Origin: Gymnopus androsaceus JB14
Lineage: Eukaryota; Basidiomycota; Agaricomycetes; Agaricales; Omphalotaceae
Length of the DNA: 64,000 nt
Direction of reading: 5' to 3'
NCBI GenBank assembly: GCA_009733575.1
Contig: ML769424.1
Location: 2,624 to 66,623 of the forward strand
Shown here: positions 1 to 11,360 of the stretch, piece by piece
Position numbering within the stretch: position 1 is the first letter of the stretch
Layout of the letters: each line of letters opens with the position of its first letter
Notes under the pieces: model-generated
Database searches by the model: none
What the model was told of the DNA's origin: nothing
What the model saw: the letters and a program-made list of their open reading frames with translations, nothing else
Position numbers and translations under genes: made by a program

Positions 1-993
1 CAAATTATGGAGAACCTTTATATCAGATTGTTACTGAATGTTCACTGTAAATACAATTTACAAAACCACTGAGTCAAAGGTTCAGTATGCTTCAGCTTGG
101 TTAACTAGGGCTCTTCGCCGTAGCCGTACTCATACGGATACGGACGGCACGGCACGGAATTTTCCCGTACCGTAGTCACTCAGAAAATCCCGTATACGGC
201 ACGGAAAAATACGCCGTATACGCCGTAATACGGTACTGAGTGCCTATGTAAAAAAATAGTAAGTTTTGGCAACTTTTTGGCCAACTATTGAGCTTTCCTT
301 AGACTACAGGCTACAATAGCCTCAATTAAGTATTTAACATATTTCTATGCCATGTTTAAGGAAGATTTTGTCATGTTTATATAGTGTCACATTTTGTCAC
401 AATCACACTCAACTCCTTCTTTGCTTGGTTTGTACCGATATAGTCTCAAATACAGATAAACGTGGTATGCACATGCATGTTATTTCATTTCAGACATAAA
501 TTAACTTATATCCCCCCAGAAAATCCTGACTTTACTATCAACAATGTAAAGTGGTCCGTATACGCCGTATACGGCCGTATTTTCCCGTACCTGACCATAG
601 TCCAAAAAAATGGACCGTAATACGGAAAAAAATTCCGTACCGTATACGGTACGTACGGTGAAGAGCCCTATGGTTAACTGAGCAACCTCTCACTACTACC
701 AAAACTTAGTTGAACGAGAAATCAAAAGCGGAATCAGAGGATATATACTCTCCATGAATGGGAAGCATTCTTGAATTATTCGGAAGTCTGTTTGGCCTGC
801 ATGAAAAAAAATTAGCCTCACAAGCTGCCCTGGACAATGCTGTACAAAAGTCAGGAGAGGCTTTTGCGGACTTTATTGTACGCTTTGAGGATGTGTCACT
901 CAAAATGGAATACAACAATCATGTATTACACTTCCGTCTCCTCAAACAAATATGCAGGGATCTCCATAAGAGGCTTACCAATGTGGGATGCAT
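1..993 (+). pseudogene. LTR-element gag fragment, copy A (3' part)
   Basis: This is the 3' part of a retrotransposon gag, nearly identical to 9968-10972. Conceptual translation either side of the inserted MITE (106-670) gives the hydrophobic helical capsid-like region usual in basidiomycete Ty3-type gags, with the segment around 758-990 (FGSLFGLHEKKLASQ, then FADFIVRFEDVSLK). An in-frame TGA replaces an expected Arg codon near position 42. The fragment ends exactly where the left end of a Plavaka element starts at 994. No pol follows, so it is a non-coding relic. Its 5' side lies outside the window. Confidence 0.75.
106..670. mobile_element. hAT-like MITE, copy 1
   Basis: A 565-bp non-coding element has terminal inverted repeats TAGGGCTCTTC and subterminal CCGTA/TACGG repeats at both ends. 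It is flanked by a perfect 8-bp target duplication TGGTTAAC (98-105 and 671-678). The 8-bp duplication and the TAGGG terminus fit the hAT superfamily. The empty site is present in the third gag copy near 23818, which reads TGGTTAAC followed directly by TGGAGC. There is no ORF, so it must be mobilised in trans. Confidence 0.9.
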
Positions 994-1775
994 CAGCAAG
1001 TTCCGAGCCGTATAATCCGTATGATCCATACGCATCATACGCGATCATACGGGCTCGGATCCGTATGATGGGCCAGGGGGAGTGCATAATGTCATACACC
1101 GGTCATACGGCTTCATACAGTTCAGCCGACTCGGTCATACAGCTTCATACACTGCTGTTCATACGCATCATACTCATTATGCTCGGACTATTCGAGGAAA
1201 ATTTGTATAAATATCATTGAAATATTGATTGACTGTATTACTATTCACAATAGAGAACTATGCTTCAGATTTGTGTAGGCCATTGACCGCATCCACTGGT
1301 TCGCCAAAATCGATCTGACTGTAGCTGCAAGAAACCCTCAATGAGAACTCTGCAATATGAATAATAAAAGCAGCGCACTGACGTTACTCCGAGAGAATAA
1401 TTGTTTTCCCTTCATCTTCTGTCCTGGCAGTTACGTCGCCACCAAGACTGCCCTGCTCGCCTCTGAGAGCTTCTGCACGAATCCGCTTCAAAGCCGGTCC
1501 AGCCCCAGCATTAGGAAGATCGAGGATGTTACCCTCGCTGGCGGCAAAGATCAAATCCCACTTGTCGTCTTTCATGTTGATGATAGAGTCGTAAAATCTC
1601 TGGCAGGATGGCGCCCATTCTTCGTTGAAACTATTTCGAAGCTGTATTTCCTCCCTAGAGGCGTGCGGGTTTGGGTGTTGGTCTTTTTGTTGTCCAGGAA
1701 AGCTGGAAATTTTTCGCATTTTTACAATCGTCACTCTCCTACTTTGTTGGGGTGGGAAATTTTTTTTGTGTGTGT
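994..1775. mobile_element. Plavaka transposon left-end fragment
   Basis: This repeats 10973-11730: terminal CAGCAAGTTCC, subterminal CATAC/GTATG-rich repeats, and then the last exon of the element's minus-strand gene (1384-1645). Homology decays with many small indels after about 1645 and stops near 1775, where a gag copy begins. It is therefore a truncated duplicate of the Plavaka left end and not an independent element. Confidence 0.75.
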
Positions 1776-1784
1776 GGGTGGGGA

Positions 1785-4700
1785 CCCGTCTTCCTGCTCA
1801 CACCACCGTCCAACAACCAGATGGATTGTGGCGTCGTAGGCACGGAAGATGCAACAATACGCCCTACACCAAACTAATCCAAATACCAATGGGACACAAA
1901 CTTATCGGAGGGACCCGCGAGCCTCCCAACGCTGCCCATCCTACACTGCTAGCCCCTCCGACACGCCAAAACAAGCGGTTTCTCTTTGTGCCAACTATCA
2001 GATTAACCTCTTTGAAAGGCCTCTAGTGAACTGCTGGCATCTCAAGATCCATGATATTAGCGAAAGATGAGCTATGCGCGCCAAGGCAACTTCCACACTA
2101 CCACCAATTTACCCGTCCAACTAAGCAGATGTCTATTTCATGAGAGTGACTTCAATCAGACGAAATGCAAATGCCCAACCAGGGCAACACCCACAGTCAG
2201 CATACAATCTGCCACCACACGGCACAGTAGCAAGACCAGACATCAGGAGGATCAAGACATCGCAGCACTGCACAGCACCAACGAGCACCCACTCATTGCA
2301 ATCAAATGTAACTCTAATGCTCCGAGATTCCACTTCAAAACACACCCAATGTCAAGCCACCGAAAATCATCGCCTAGCCCTTTGAGTTAGCCGATGGTAG
2401 GGCTCGCTTTCGCAATGGTTTCAACAACATCCCTGAACAACGTTACTCCTACCAACATGGCTTGATAGTTCAACAGAATGTGCCGGAGGCTAGGGACACA
2501 ATGGGATACACTCTACGTCCAAGGGGAAGTTCAAGAATACTGTGACAGAATAGCAGAAAGGGCCCTATGATGTGTTTCTCTGAGGGTTATGGGCTTGACA
2601 CAACCTCCCTCCCAGTGATACAGCCAAACACTATACACCATTAGGCAGGCATCTGGATAGATGTGACTTTACAACCTTTCCAGCATACCCCCTCGCTCCA
2701 GACTCCCAGGACCTGGACGCTTTGGCAGGAGTTTGATGTCCTTAGGACATTCCAATAAACACTGGATGAGGTTCTATATATTTCTTACCTGATGCGATCT
2801 AAACCCAGGAAGCATACAAGCACTCGGGCAGAACAGATTCCCCAAAGAGGGATGCCCTACCATTCAACTCATCAACCTATTAACTCCTACTCCCGTAGTG
2901 CGCGATCTGTTGACAACAACTGCAGACGGAATCTTAAAACTCATTTGGTAAATCCTGCGCCCCCGAGAGCGTATGCAACAGGACCAAACATCTCCGACCA
3001 GACTGAGCATGAAGAGACAAACGAACAGTTGTGAAGAAAATCTGCTTCACGCGAGTGACGGCAAGGACCAGTGACAGGATCCGCCGTCCGAATGGTCGCA
3101 TTCGAAACCAGTCATGGGTGGCCCTCCAGTTGAGAAGTTAGGCGGTCAAATCTATTTGTTAGGAAATACATGGCACCCCCTATCCAACACACGCAAAGCA
3201 ATGATCTGGATTGGCACCGAGAACTACCCCCCAATTTAAGTGCCCAACAGGCACTTCTTCCCAACCACTCCGCTTGACGCCAAATAAATTACGCTAAAAG
3301 CATACATAAAGAAATTGTTTTGGCCAGGAACGCAGCCAAAAGAATCCGCGAATTTACCCCGTCGAGCAAAAAAACGTCTCCGTGTTTTGAAATAAGTTCC
3401 CCACCGGTGTTCCATTTTCCGCGACGGCCCAGAACCCCCTCCAAAGTATTGTGCCTGCCCAACACCTCTGTCCGACCGTCCCTCCTGCTCGTGTTCTAAC
3501 CCACTAATGCCCCTCGGGTATCTGCCAACGCTCTGCCGGCTGCTAACTACGCCCGCCGGAAAATCAGAAAATAAGAAAAACGGTATTAATCTCCACCTCA
3601 AGAAAGTGCCCGAGCCTTTGCACCTTATCATGACGCGACTTACAGATGACCATTACCACATCGCCAATTTCGCCGCATTCTCTTCTGGGAACGACTTTCA
3701 AAATCTTCCGCCATTCATTACCGAGTCTGAGGCGCGAAATATACCTTGCTGTATCCTCATGCTCCAATGGTAGTTAAAGTGTGGGAAATAAGCTGGTTTC
3801 GCTCCAATTTGGGTTCATTTTGGCTTCAATTCATGTCATGTCTTCGAGACATGCGCCCTCGGACATCAGCCAAGCTGAATACGCCTGCTGTGAAGGAAGT
3901 ATCAACCTAGTCATCCGGAGAATCGCCATCATCTTGAGAAATGGACCCGCAGCTGTCCGATGTGAGCCTCGGGTATGTCGGCGAACTTTCCTTTTATGGA
4001 GGTACCTTCTAATCTTAGGTATGCGACTAAGAGCAGCGTTCATCGTTTTCGCCGCGAGCTCCCGAAAACCAACCAGTTCAAGCAAGGTCTTAGCGGGAAG
4101 CAACAACCTTAGTAAATACATCTAATATAATCATTCGCCACCTAATTTTGGGGGATAATGACCATTGGACTATAATCAGACATGCTCTGAAAAAGTTTAA
4201 AATTTGCACCTTTTTACGGTTACCCCCGGCGTGCATGAGGAAGTTGACTTGACTGGCACTGTACTAATCACCGACAATATTTTCAGTACGACACGGAACC
4301 CCCACAATCAACTGAAACTCTCCCGCAGCGACCGTAGCCTTGTTAAGAACAATGAAAGTCAGCTGGCATGTGCGCAAGCCAGATGCTTACAATCCCCCCA
4401 AAGTACACCCAACATATTCTGCTGGTACTGGCGAAGGTGGGTGCTCCGTCAACAAAACCCCAACCGGCAATGCTGCGGACCGACCGAGAACAATACCCCG
4501 AATGCCTGAAAGCCCGCACTCAGGCGATATCCCCTCCATACCAGGTGGCTGCAACATGAGGACCTAGAAACAACACTCAGGCCACACAATCGCTGCAGGA
4601 ACAGCCTACCTGGACACCTCCGAGCAATTGTTAACACGAGCACAGAAAATCCAACACACCAAACCATACTCAAGGTCCCAGAGTATGTCACGCAACCTGG

Positions 4701-4795
4701 GTCAGCGCTTTTCCTGAAAATACCTTGAAATTAGCCGGAGGCAAGCAAAGTAGCAAACGGGAAACTGAGTCAAACCAACTCTCAACAAGTACGAA
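1785..4795 (+). pseudogene. gag copy A, indel-ridden
   Basis: The sequence aligns throughout with the gag segments at 7520-9300 and 20452-23070, but single inserted or lost bases occur every few tens of bases and break every frame. It carries the same TA-flanked TIR element as copy C (about 3237-4261) and loses homology near 4795. The scattered one-base errors differ from the substitution-type decay of the other copies and look like uncorrected long-read sequence used to fill a gap. Confidence 0.7.
3237..4261. mobile_element. TA-flanked TIR element in gag copy A
   Basis: This is a degenerate version of the 913-bp element at 21656-22568, inserted at the same gag position. Its left end reads AGTGCCCAACAGGCAC and its right end GGCACTGTA. 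It is longer than the other copy because of the many single-base insertions in this patch. No intact ORF is present. Confidence 0.7.
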
Positions 4796-6310
4796 TCGCA
4801 ACTTACCATTTCAATTGGATTAATTTCACAGTGAATTTTTGGTAAGAAAATACAGTAGTGACCTGCATCTGTGATCAAACTCTCAAGCATGGACAACTGG
4901 TTTGTGAAGTCCTCCTGTTTACTGAGAAGACGAGCCATGCAACAATCATTGTTCTCAAATGGGCAAACAGGAAAACATTTAGCACACATGTTTTGAACAT
5001 CAAATCCTCACTCCATGAGAACCTGCTGCAAACCCTTGGGCTTACCATCTGGAAGTGTCCTTGAGACTGGTTATGTTCCATTTACATTTTTGGGGACATC
5101 CACCCTTATTACTGCTCATGTTGTGAAGTGCAGGAAGAGGGGGCACTTAAAATTTCCTTTTTTAGTGTACAAAAATGTACTTTACTTCAAAGTTTGTATT
5201 TCGGAATCATAATCAGATACACGAAAGGATTATTTTCCGCATTTTCTTTTATTTTTAGTGAATTATTTTTGGGTGCGGCCAATTTTGAGGGGTCAAAAGT
5301 CAAAAATCAAATTTGGGGGAAATTGGCTCATAGGAATACATTCTCTAGGTCCTAGATATGGTCTCCATACAGTTTACAAGTCTTTCTGATACCACGTGAA
5401 GTCTCCAAAACTCGGTCAAGATTTTTGTTGACTTTGATTGTCCACAACTGTATATCTGATCAATCACATAAACATTCAATAACAATCAAGGCCCTTGATC
5501 GAACTTCGGCATCACTCAGATTCCGGCCAAAGCTGTCATCAACAACCTGCCACTTATAGCATGTTAGCACCCATCAATACTTACACTCAATGTTGCCCCA
5601 TCCAGTCTTGCCCACAGCAATACACGCATCAGCAAACATGATTTGAGCAAACCCAGTACAAGCCCCGACAAACGCCGAAAATCGAGGCCAAGGTTGTATA
5701 TCTGGCCAAATTTCGAAGGGCCTTATAACATAGATATGAGGTTGGCCATCTTCGAAAATCTGTCCAACTTCACACACTATTCCATCTTTATAAGGTCTTT
5801 CTGGGTTGGCCTCACCTTGCCAGACATTGAATACACAATTAAATTCCTTTCATTCAGTTTTTGTTGCTTTATTGCGCATCGCACAAGTTTTATATAAGAA
5901 ACACTGAATTGAATATTTATACTGACAAAATACAATTACTATAGATTATAAATACAACCGAACGAACTCGCAGCCCTCTTCCGTACCAGTAACCATCCAG
6001 TCAGTAGTATCTTGAATGAGTTTACATGGGGTTTTGAAGTAATTGAGGTGTAACATGCTGCTTGCGGGAGTAATACTTGAAGGAATTGACAAGAGCTTGA
6101 CCCAACATAAGTGACTTGAAGGTAGCATGCAGGAGGATGGGTGGAAAAGCAGGGGAACAAGAGACGTATTGAGAGTGGAACGAGATGAGAGAGAAAGGGA
6201 AGGGAAGAAAGAATAAAATTTCGAAATGCGCAGGGAGTTTATATGTAATATGGCCATTGGAGCTGTGGAGTTGTGGAGCCAGGATCGGGGATTTCCACCC
6301 GTCTGTGCAA
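4796..6310. other. Non-coding interval
   Basis: I see no gene with plausible exons. The sequence is moderately AT-rich, and the short ORFs lack coding character and overlap on both strands. The gag homology stops abruptly at 4795. Confidence 0.5.
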
Positions 6311-7046
6311 TGGATGACTTCCCGTAAGGCTATTTCAAGGGGCGTTCAAAAAGTAGATTCACTAAACCGACTACCCCCAGGTAGTACTACTACTTTGGGT
6401 CCCGGGGTCCTGAAAAACACAGCCACTTCACTAATTACACCTCTTGAGCACATCTTTTTACTGAGCCAGTAAAGTAACTTCGGGCTTGTTCTCATTCAAA
6501 TTATTATGCCAATTTATGTTAATTTGCCTCTTTGGATTTTTTTTCTGGGCTGAGATATGATTGAGAGAGCCTCGCCGAAGTGCAAGAACTGGAAGAACAA
6601 GTTTAGCGCCCATCCGACTTTTCGCATTGCAGCAATGACCGGTCTCCGCAAGCTGTGCAAATCCGATAGAGTTACGACAGAGTTACCTTTTGGAGCACAA
6701 AATTGAGCGGCTATCATCGGATATTAATTTAAAGTAGTAGGGTACTCTTGGGGTCCTCGCTTTCACTTTTTCCAGAGTCAGTTTAGTGAATCTACGTCTT
6801 GAACGCCCCTTGGGCTATTTCCAAATAAAATTGTCAATAAACAGTCCAAGCGAGCCCTCCGATCAACGGACTCCATCAAAAACCGTTTAGAAACGTTTAC
6901 AGAGGGGTCGGGAGGCCGTTCTAAACAGTTTTTGATGGCAATTGCGCGAAGCCGCTGAATCGGCAGCCTCGCTTAGCATCCCTCCACATGGCGCACTCCA
7001 TTAATTGACCATCCTCTTATTTTTACTTGTTACGGGAAGTCATCCA
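6311..7046. mobile_element. TIR element hosting a nested MITE
   Basis: Inverted termini TGGATGACTTCCCGTAA (6311-6327) and its reverse complement (about 7030-7046) bound a non-coding stretch. A hAT-like MITE is inserted just inside the left TIR. The remaining body contains a hairpin at about 6876-6941 (arms near ATCAAAAACCGTTTAGAA and its complement). I could not define a target duplication, so the superfamily is unassigned. Confidence 0.6.
6336..6812. mobile_element. hAT-like MITE (family 2)
   Basis: A 477-bp element has inverted termini CAAGGGGCGTTCAA, with a second matching block AGATTCACTAAAC a few bases further in. It is flanked by a perfect 8-bp duplication GGCTATTT (6328-6335 and 6813-6820). 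The 8-bp duplication and CA-GGGG terminus fit hAT. It is non-coding and sits inside the element at 6311-7046, so it is the younger insertion. Confidence 0.88.
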
Positions 7047-7457
7047 ATTACGATGGTTGAGTCAAATAGCTTGGGCGTTGGTTTGAGGACACACCTACAT
7101 CAAGTGAGAATGGTCAAATGAGTTCTTTCATATATTAGGAATCAGAGATAAATGATTACCTTATAATGGGTGGTTTACCTTGGCCACTGAGTGTTATGTT
7201 GGCAAGGAATTCAAATGATTTTGGGATGTGGCAAGAGTCTTGCCTAGCTTTGCAACATTCTGCCAGAATGGCACATGTTCGCAATTGAGGCCTGGCTTCG
7301 ACGGGTTTGTACAGATTTGCTGATGACCTTGTCAAGGTCTATTTCTTAATAGACTAGTTACAATCTTTACTACAAACTATAGTATTAACTATAGTACTTA
7401 ACCTTCAGGCAAAGCATAGTTCTAACATAATAGTAGAACTGCGTATCATCCAGACTA
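7047..7457. other. Non-coding leader upstream of gag copy B
   Basis: No gene is visible. Around 7377-7402 there is a short palindromic tract (ACTATAGT repeated). If gag copy B belongs to an LTR element, its leader should lie here, but I could not recognise a 5' LTR or primer-binding site. Confidence 0.35.
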
Positions 7458-10400
7458 ATGGTGACATTGACTGAAACCGAGGGATCCCATACCAATACCA
7501 ATAACAACAATGATAATATTTCAACCCCGTCTTCTGCTCACCACGTCCAACAACCAGATGGATTGTGGCATCGTAGCACGGAAGATCCCAATACCCCTAC
7601 ACAAACTAATCCCAATACCATGGGACAAACTATCGGAGGGACACCAGCTGCAAGGGAGATACCTCCAACCCCTGCCCATACACTGCCTACCCCTCCCGAC
7701 ACGCAAACAAGGGTTGTAGCCAATAACAGGTAACCTTTGGAAAGCCCTCTAGTACTTGGATCTCAAGATCCACAAATATTAGGAAATGAGCTCATGCAAG
7801 GCAATAATAACCAATTACCTCAACTAAGCAGATCTATCCCTTCATAGATGGACTCAATCAGACAAATAAATGCCAAGCAACACAATCACTCAGCATCATT
7901 CCACCACAGGACAGGTAACAAGACAGACATAGAGGACCAAGACAATCAAGCAATGACAGCACCTACTCATTGCAATCATTACCTGCTAATGCTCAAGGAT
8001 TCACACCTCAAAACAACCCAAATTCAGCCAACCAAAATCATCCTACCCCCTTTGAGTCTACCCCATGTAGGGCTCTTCGCAATGTTCAAAACATCCTGAA
8101 CAATTGCTCCTACAACATGGCTGATACGTTCAAAGAATGTGCGGAGGCTAGGACACAATGGGACACTTACGTCCAAGGGGAAGGTCAAGAATTTGTGAAC
8201 AGAATAGCAGAAAGGGCTATGATGTTCATTGAGGTTATGGGCTTGAACACAACCTCTCCCAGTGATCCAGCAACCACTATACAATTAGTAAGAGGATTGG
8301 ATAGATTGAACTTTAACAACATGCCAGCATACCTTGTTCAAAGACTCCAGGACCTGGAGCTATTGCAGGAGTTTGATGTCCTTAGACATTCCATAAACAT
8401 GGACGAGGTCTATATATTCTACCTGGATGCGGATCTAAACCCAGGAAGCATCAGCACTGCAGAACAGATTCAAAGAGGGATGCCCTACCATCAATATCAA
8501 CCTATTAATCCCCCTACTCCTAGTGGATTGTTGACACACTCAGACGGAAATTTAAACTCATTGGTAAATCTGGCCCCCGAGAGTATAAGGACAAATCTCA
8601 ACCAGATGAGCAATGAAGAACAAAGAACATTGTTGGAAGAATTGCTCACCAGTGAGCAAGGACCAGTACAGGATAGTCTGAATTGGTCCATCCAAAAACA
8701 GTCACTGGTGGACTCGGTTCAGAGTTCGGGGTCAAATCTATTTGTAGGAAATAATGCACCCCTACAAAGAATGATGGATTGGCCACGAGAACTACCCAAT
8801 GTTACTAATAACGACAATATTTCAGTACCAAGGGAACAAATCAACTGATCTCGAAACTTACCTCCGGAGGACCTAGCTTGGTTAAGAAACGATGAAGTCA
8901 GCTGGATTGCGCAAGCCAATGCTTACGATCCCCAAGTACAACCCCAAATATTTGCTGAATATAATTGGCGAAGGTTGGGTGACTCCTATCAAAAAACCCC
9001 AACAGCATGCATGACCACCAGAAACAATACCCCAATGCCTGAAGCCCCACTAGGGATATCCCCTCATACCCGGGTGGTGCAACAATCAGGACCTAACAAA
9101 AATCTCGGCCAAAATCCTGCAGGACAACCTACTGGAAACCTCCGAGCAATGTTAACAAGAGCACAAGAAAATCAACAACAATACCCATACCCTCAAGGTC
9201 CCAGAGCTCATGTCACCCAACTGGGTCAGCTTTCTGAAATAGTTGAAATTATGGAGGAAGCAAGTAGAAGGGAAACTGAGTCAAACTCAACTCTCAACAA
9301 GTAGAATGGGAGGAGGAAGAGGTTCATCCCAAACAAAACTCTTGGCAGGAACTAAGATCAAGGGAACGTAATGATCAAGATCTCGGCATGGATCAGTGGG
9401 ATAGAACCACTGTCTTTAATCCCAATATCCCACCCCATTTCACGAGTAATAATAACTATCCCAACCCAAGAAGTGAAAGAGCCACTGAGATTTCTGGACA
9501 ACTCACCCGAGAGGAGAAGGGTAAATGGAGGAGCAAAGCCAACCTCATCAATTTCACCTTGGGTTTTGATCAAATTCCAACAGCATTTGGCATCAATAAT
9601 AACAACAAAGACACCGATTCATTCCATTCAGCCCATTCTTGCCCTAGAATCTACAAACAACCTACTCCGTGGGGACCACCACCCCCACCACCCTCCAACC
9701 TGCCTTCCAGAAATTCACATCAGTCTAATCACTCTAGGGGAAATATGCCTCTAAGGATGGGAGGGGGCCCTCCAGGTCCATCAGGTCCAATGGGACCCCA
9801 AGGATATAATGGTATGCCAGGAATGCCAGGGGCACCAGGAGCTCTTGGAGTACCTGGGAACAGAGAAAATGGAAATGGAAATGGCAATGGGGGAAGAGCC
9901 GCTAGAGAAGCTATTGCTTGAGAATCTAAGTTAGAAATTCGGAAACCAGATCACTTTGACAGTACCAATCAAAGATTATGGAGAACCTTTATATCAGATT
10001 GTTACTGAATGTTCACTGTAAATACAATTTACAAAACCACTGAGTCAAAGGTTCAGTATGCTTCAGCTTGGTTAACTAGGGCTCTTCGCCGTAGCCGTAC
10101 TCATACGGATACGGACGGCACGGCACGGAATTTTCCCGTACCGTAGTCACTCAGAAAATCCCGTATACGGCACGGAAAAATACGCCGTATACGCCGTAAT
10201 ACGGTACTGAGTGCCTATGTAAAAAAATAGTAAGTTTTGGCAACTTTTGGGCCAACTATTGAGCTTTCCTTAGACTACAGGCTACAATAGCCTCAATTAA
10301 GTATTTAACATATTTCTATGCCATGTTTAAGGAAGATTTTGTCATGTTATATATGTGTCACATTTTGTCACAATCACACTCAACTCCTTCTTTGCTTGAT

Positions 10401-10972
10401 TTTGTACCGATATAGTCTCAAATACAGATAAACGTGGTATGCACATGCATTGTATATTCATTTCAGACATAAATTAACTTATATCCCCCCAGAAAATCCT
10501 GACTTTACTATCAACAATGTAAGTGGTCCGTATACGCCGTATACGGCCGTATTTTCCCGTACCGTACCATAGTCCAAAAAAATTGGACCGTAATACGGAA
10601 AAAAATTCCGTACCGTATACGGTACGTACGGTGAAGAGCCCTATGGTTAACTGGAGCAACCTCTCACTACTACCAAAACTTAGTTGAACGAGAAATCAAA
10701 AGCGGAATCAGAGGATATATACCTGCTCTCCATGAATGGGAAGCATTCTTGGAATTATTCGGAAGTCTGTTTGGCCTGCATGAAAAAAAATTAGCCTCAC
10801 AAGCTGCCCTGGACAATGCTGTACAAAAGTCAGGAGAGGCTTTTGCGGACTTTATTGTACGCTTTGAGGATGTGTCACTCAAAATGGAATACAACAATCA
10901 TGTATTACACTTCCGTCTCCTCAAACAAATATGCAGGGATCTCCATAAGAGGCTTACCAATGTGGGATGCAT
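7458..10972 (+). pseudogene. gag: LTR-element gag, copy B (decayed)
   Basis: This is the best long reading of a retrotransposon structural protein, here broken. It begins at ATG 7458 and shifts frame near 7900-7970. It then runs 7970-9304 with an in-frame TGA at 8846, shifts again near 9300, and continues to about 9950 with a TGA at 9919. Parts in order: a polar Asn/Gln-rich N-terminus, a helical region (about 8115-8850), a Pro-rich linker, and a collagen-like Gly-X-Y tract (about 9757-9870). Then comes the capsid-like core, interrupted by the hAT MITE at 10077-10643. At 10972 the Plavaka element interrupts it before the zinc knuckle. Several stops are TGA where Trp or Arg is expected. Gag normally packages element RNA; this copy cannot make a full protein. 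Confidence 0.8.
10077..10643. mobile_element. hAT-like MITE, copy 2
   Basis: A 567-bp copy of the element at 106-670, at the identical gag position, with the same termini TAGGGCTCTTC and the same 8-bp duplication TGGTTAAC (10069-10076 and 10644-10651). The shared insertion site means the host gag was duplicated, or assembled twice, after this MITE inserted. Confidence 0.9.
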
Positions 10973-11360
10973 CAGCAAGTTCCGAGCCGTATAATCCGTA
11001 TGATCCATACGCATCATACGCGATCATACGGGCTCGGATCCGTATGATGGGCCAGGGGGAGTGCATAATGTCATACACCGGTCATACGGCTTCATACAGT
11101 TCAGCCGACTCGGTCATACAGCTTCATACACTGCTGTTCATACGCATCATACTCATTATGCTCGGACTATTCGAGGAAAATTTGTATAAATATCATTGAA
11201 ATATTGATTGACTGTATTACTATTCACAATAGAGAACTATGCTTCAGATTTGTAGGCCATTGACCGCATCCACTGGTTCGCCAAAATCGATCTGACTGTA
11301 GCTGCAAGAAACCCTCAATGAGAACTCTGCAATATGAATAATAAAAGCAGCGCACTGACG

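Noticed and set aside
5946..6257. Minus-strand ORF of about 100 codons
   Set aside because: It is Ser/Leu-rich without motif, overlaps another frame of similar length and has no splice context.
8846..9304. Programmed frameshift or stop readthrough in gag
   Set aside because: There are too many stops and frame changes at unrelated positions, with no slippery site or pseudoknot, and copies share damage.
9757..9870. A true collagen gene
   Set aside because: The Gly-X-Y tract is short and lies within a decayed gag reading frame shared by two copies.
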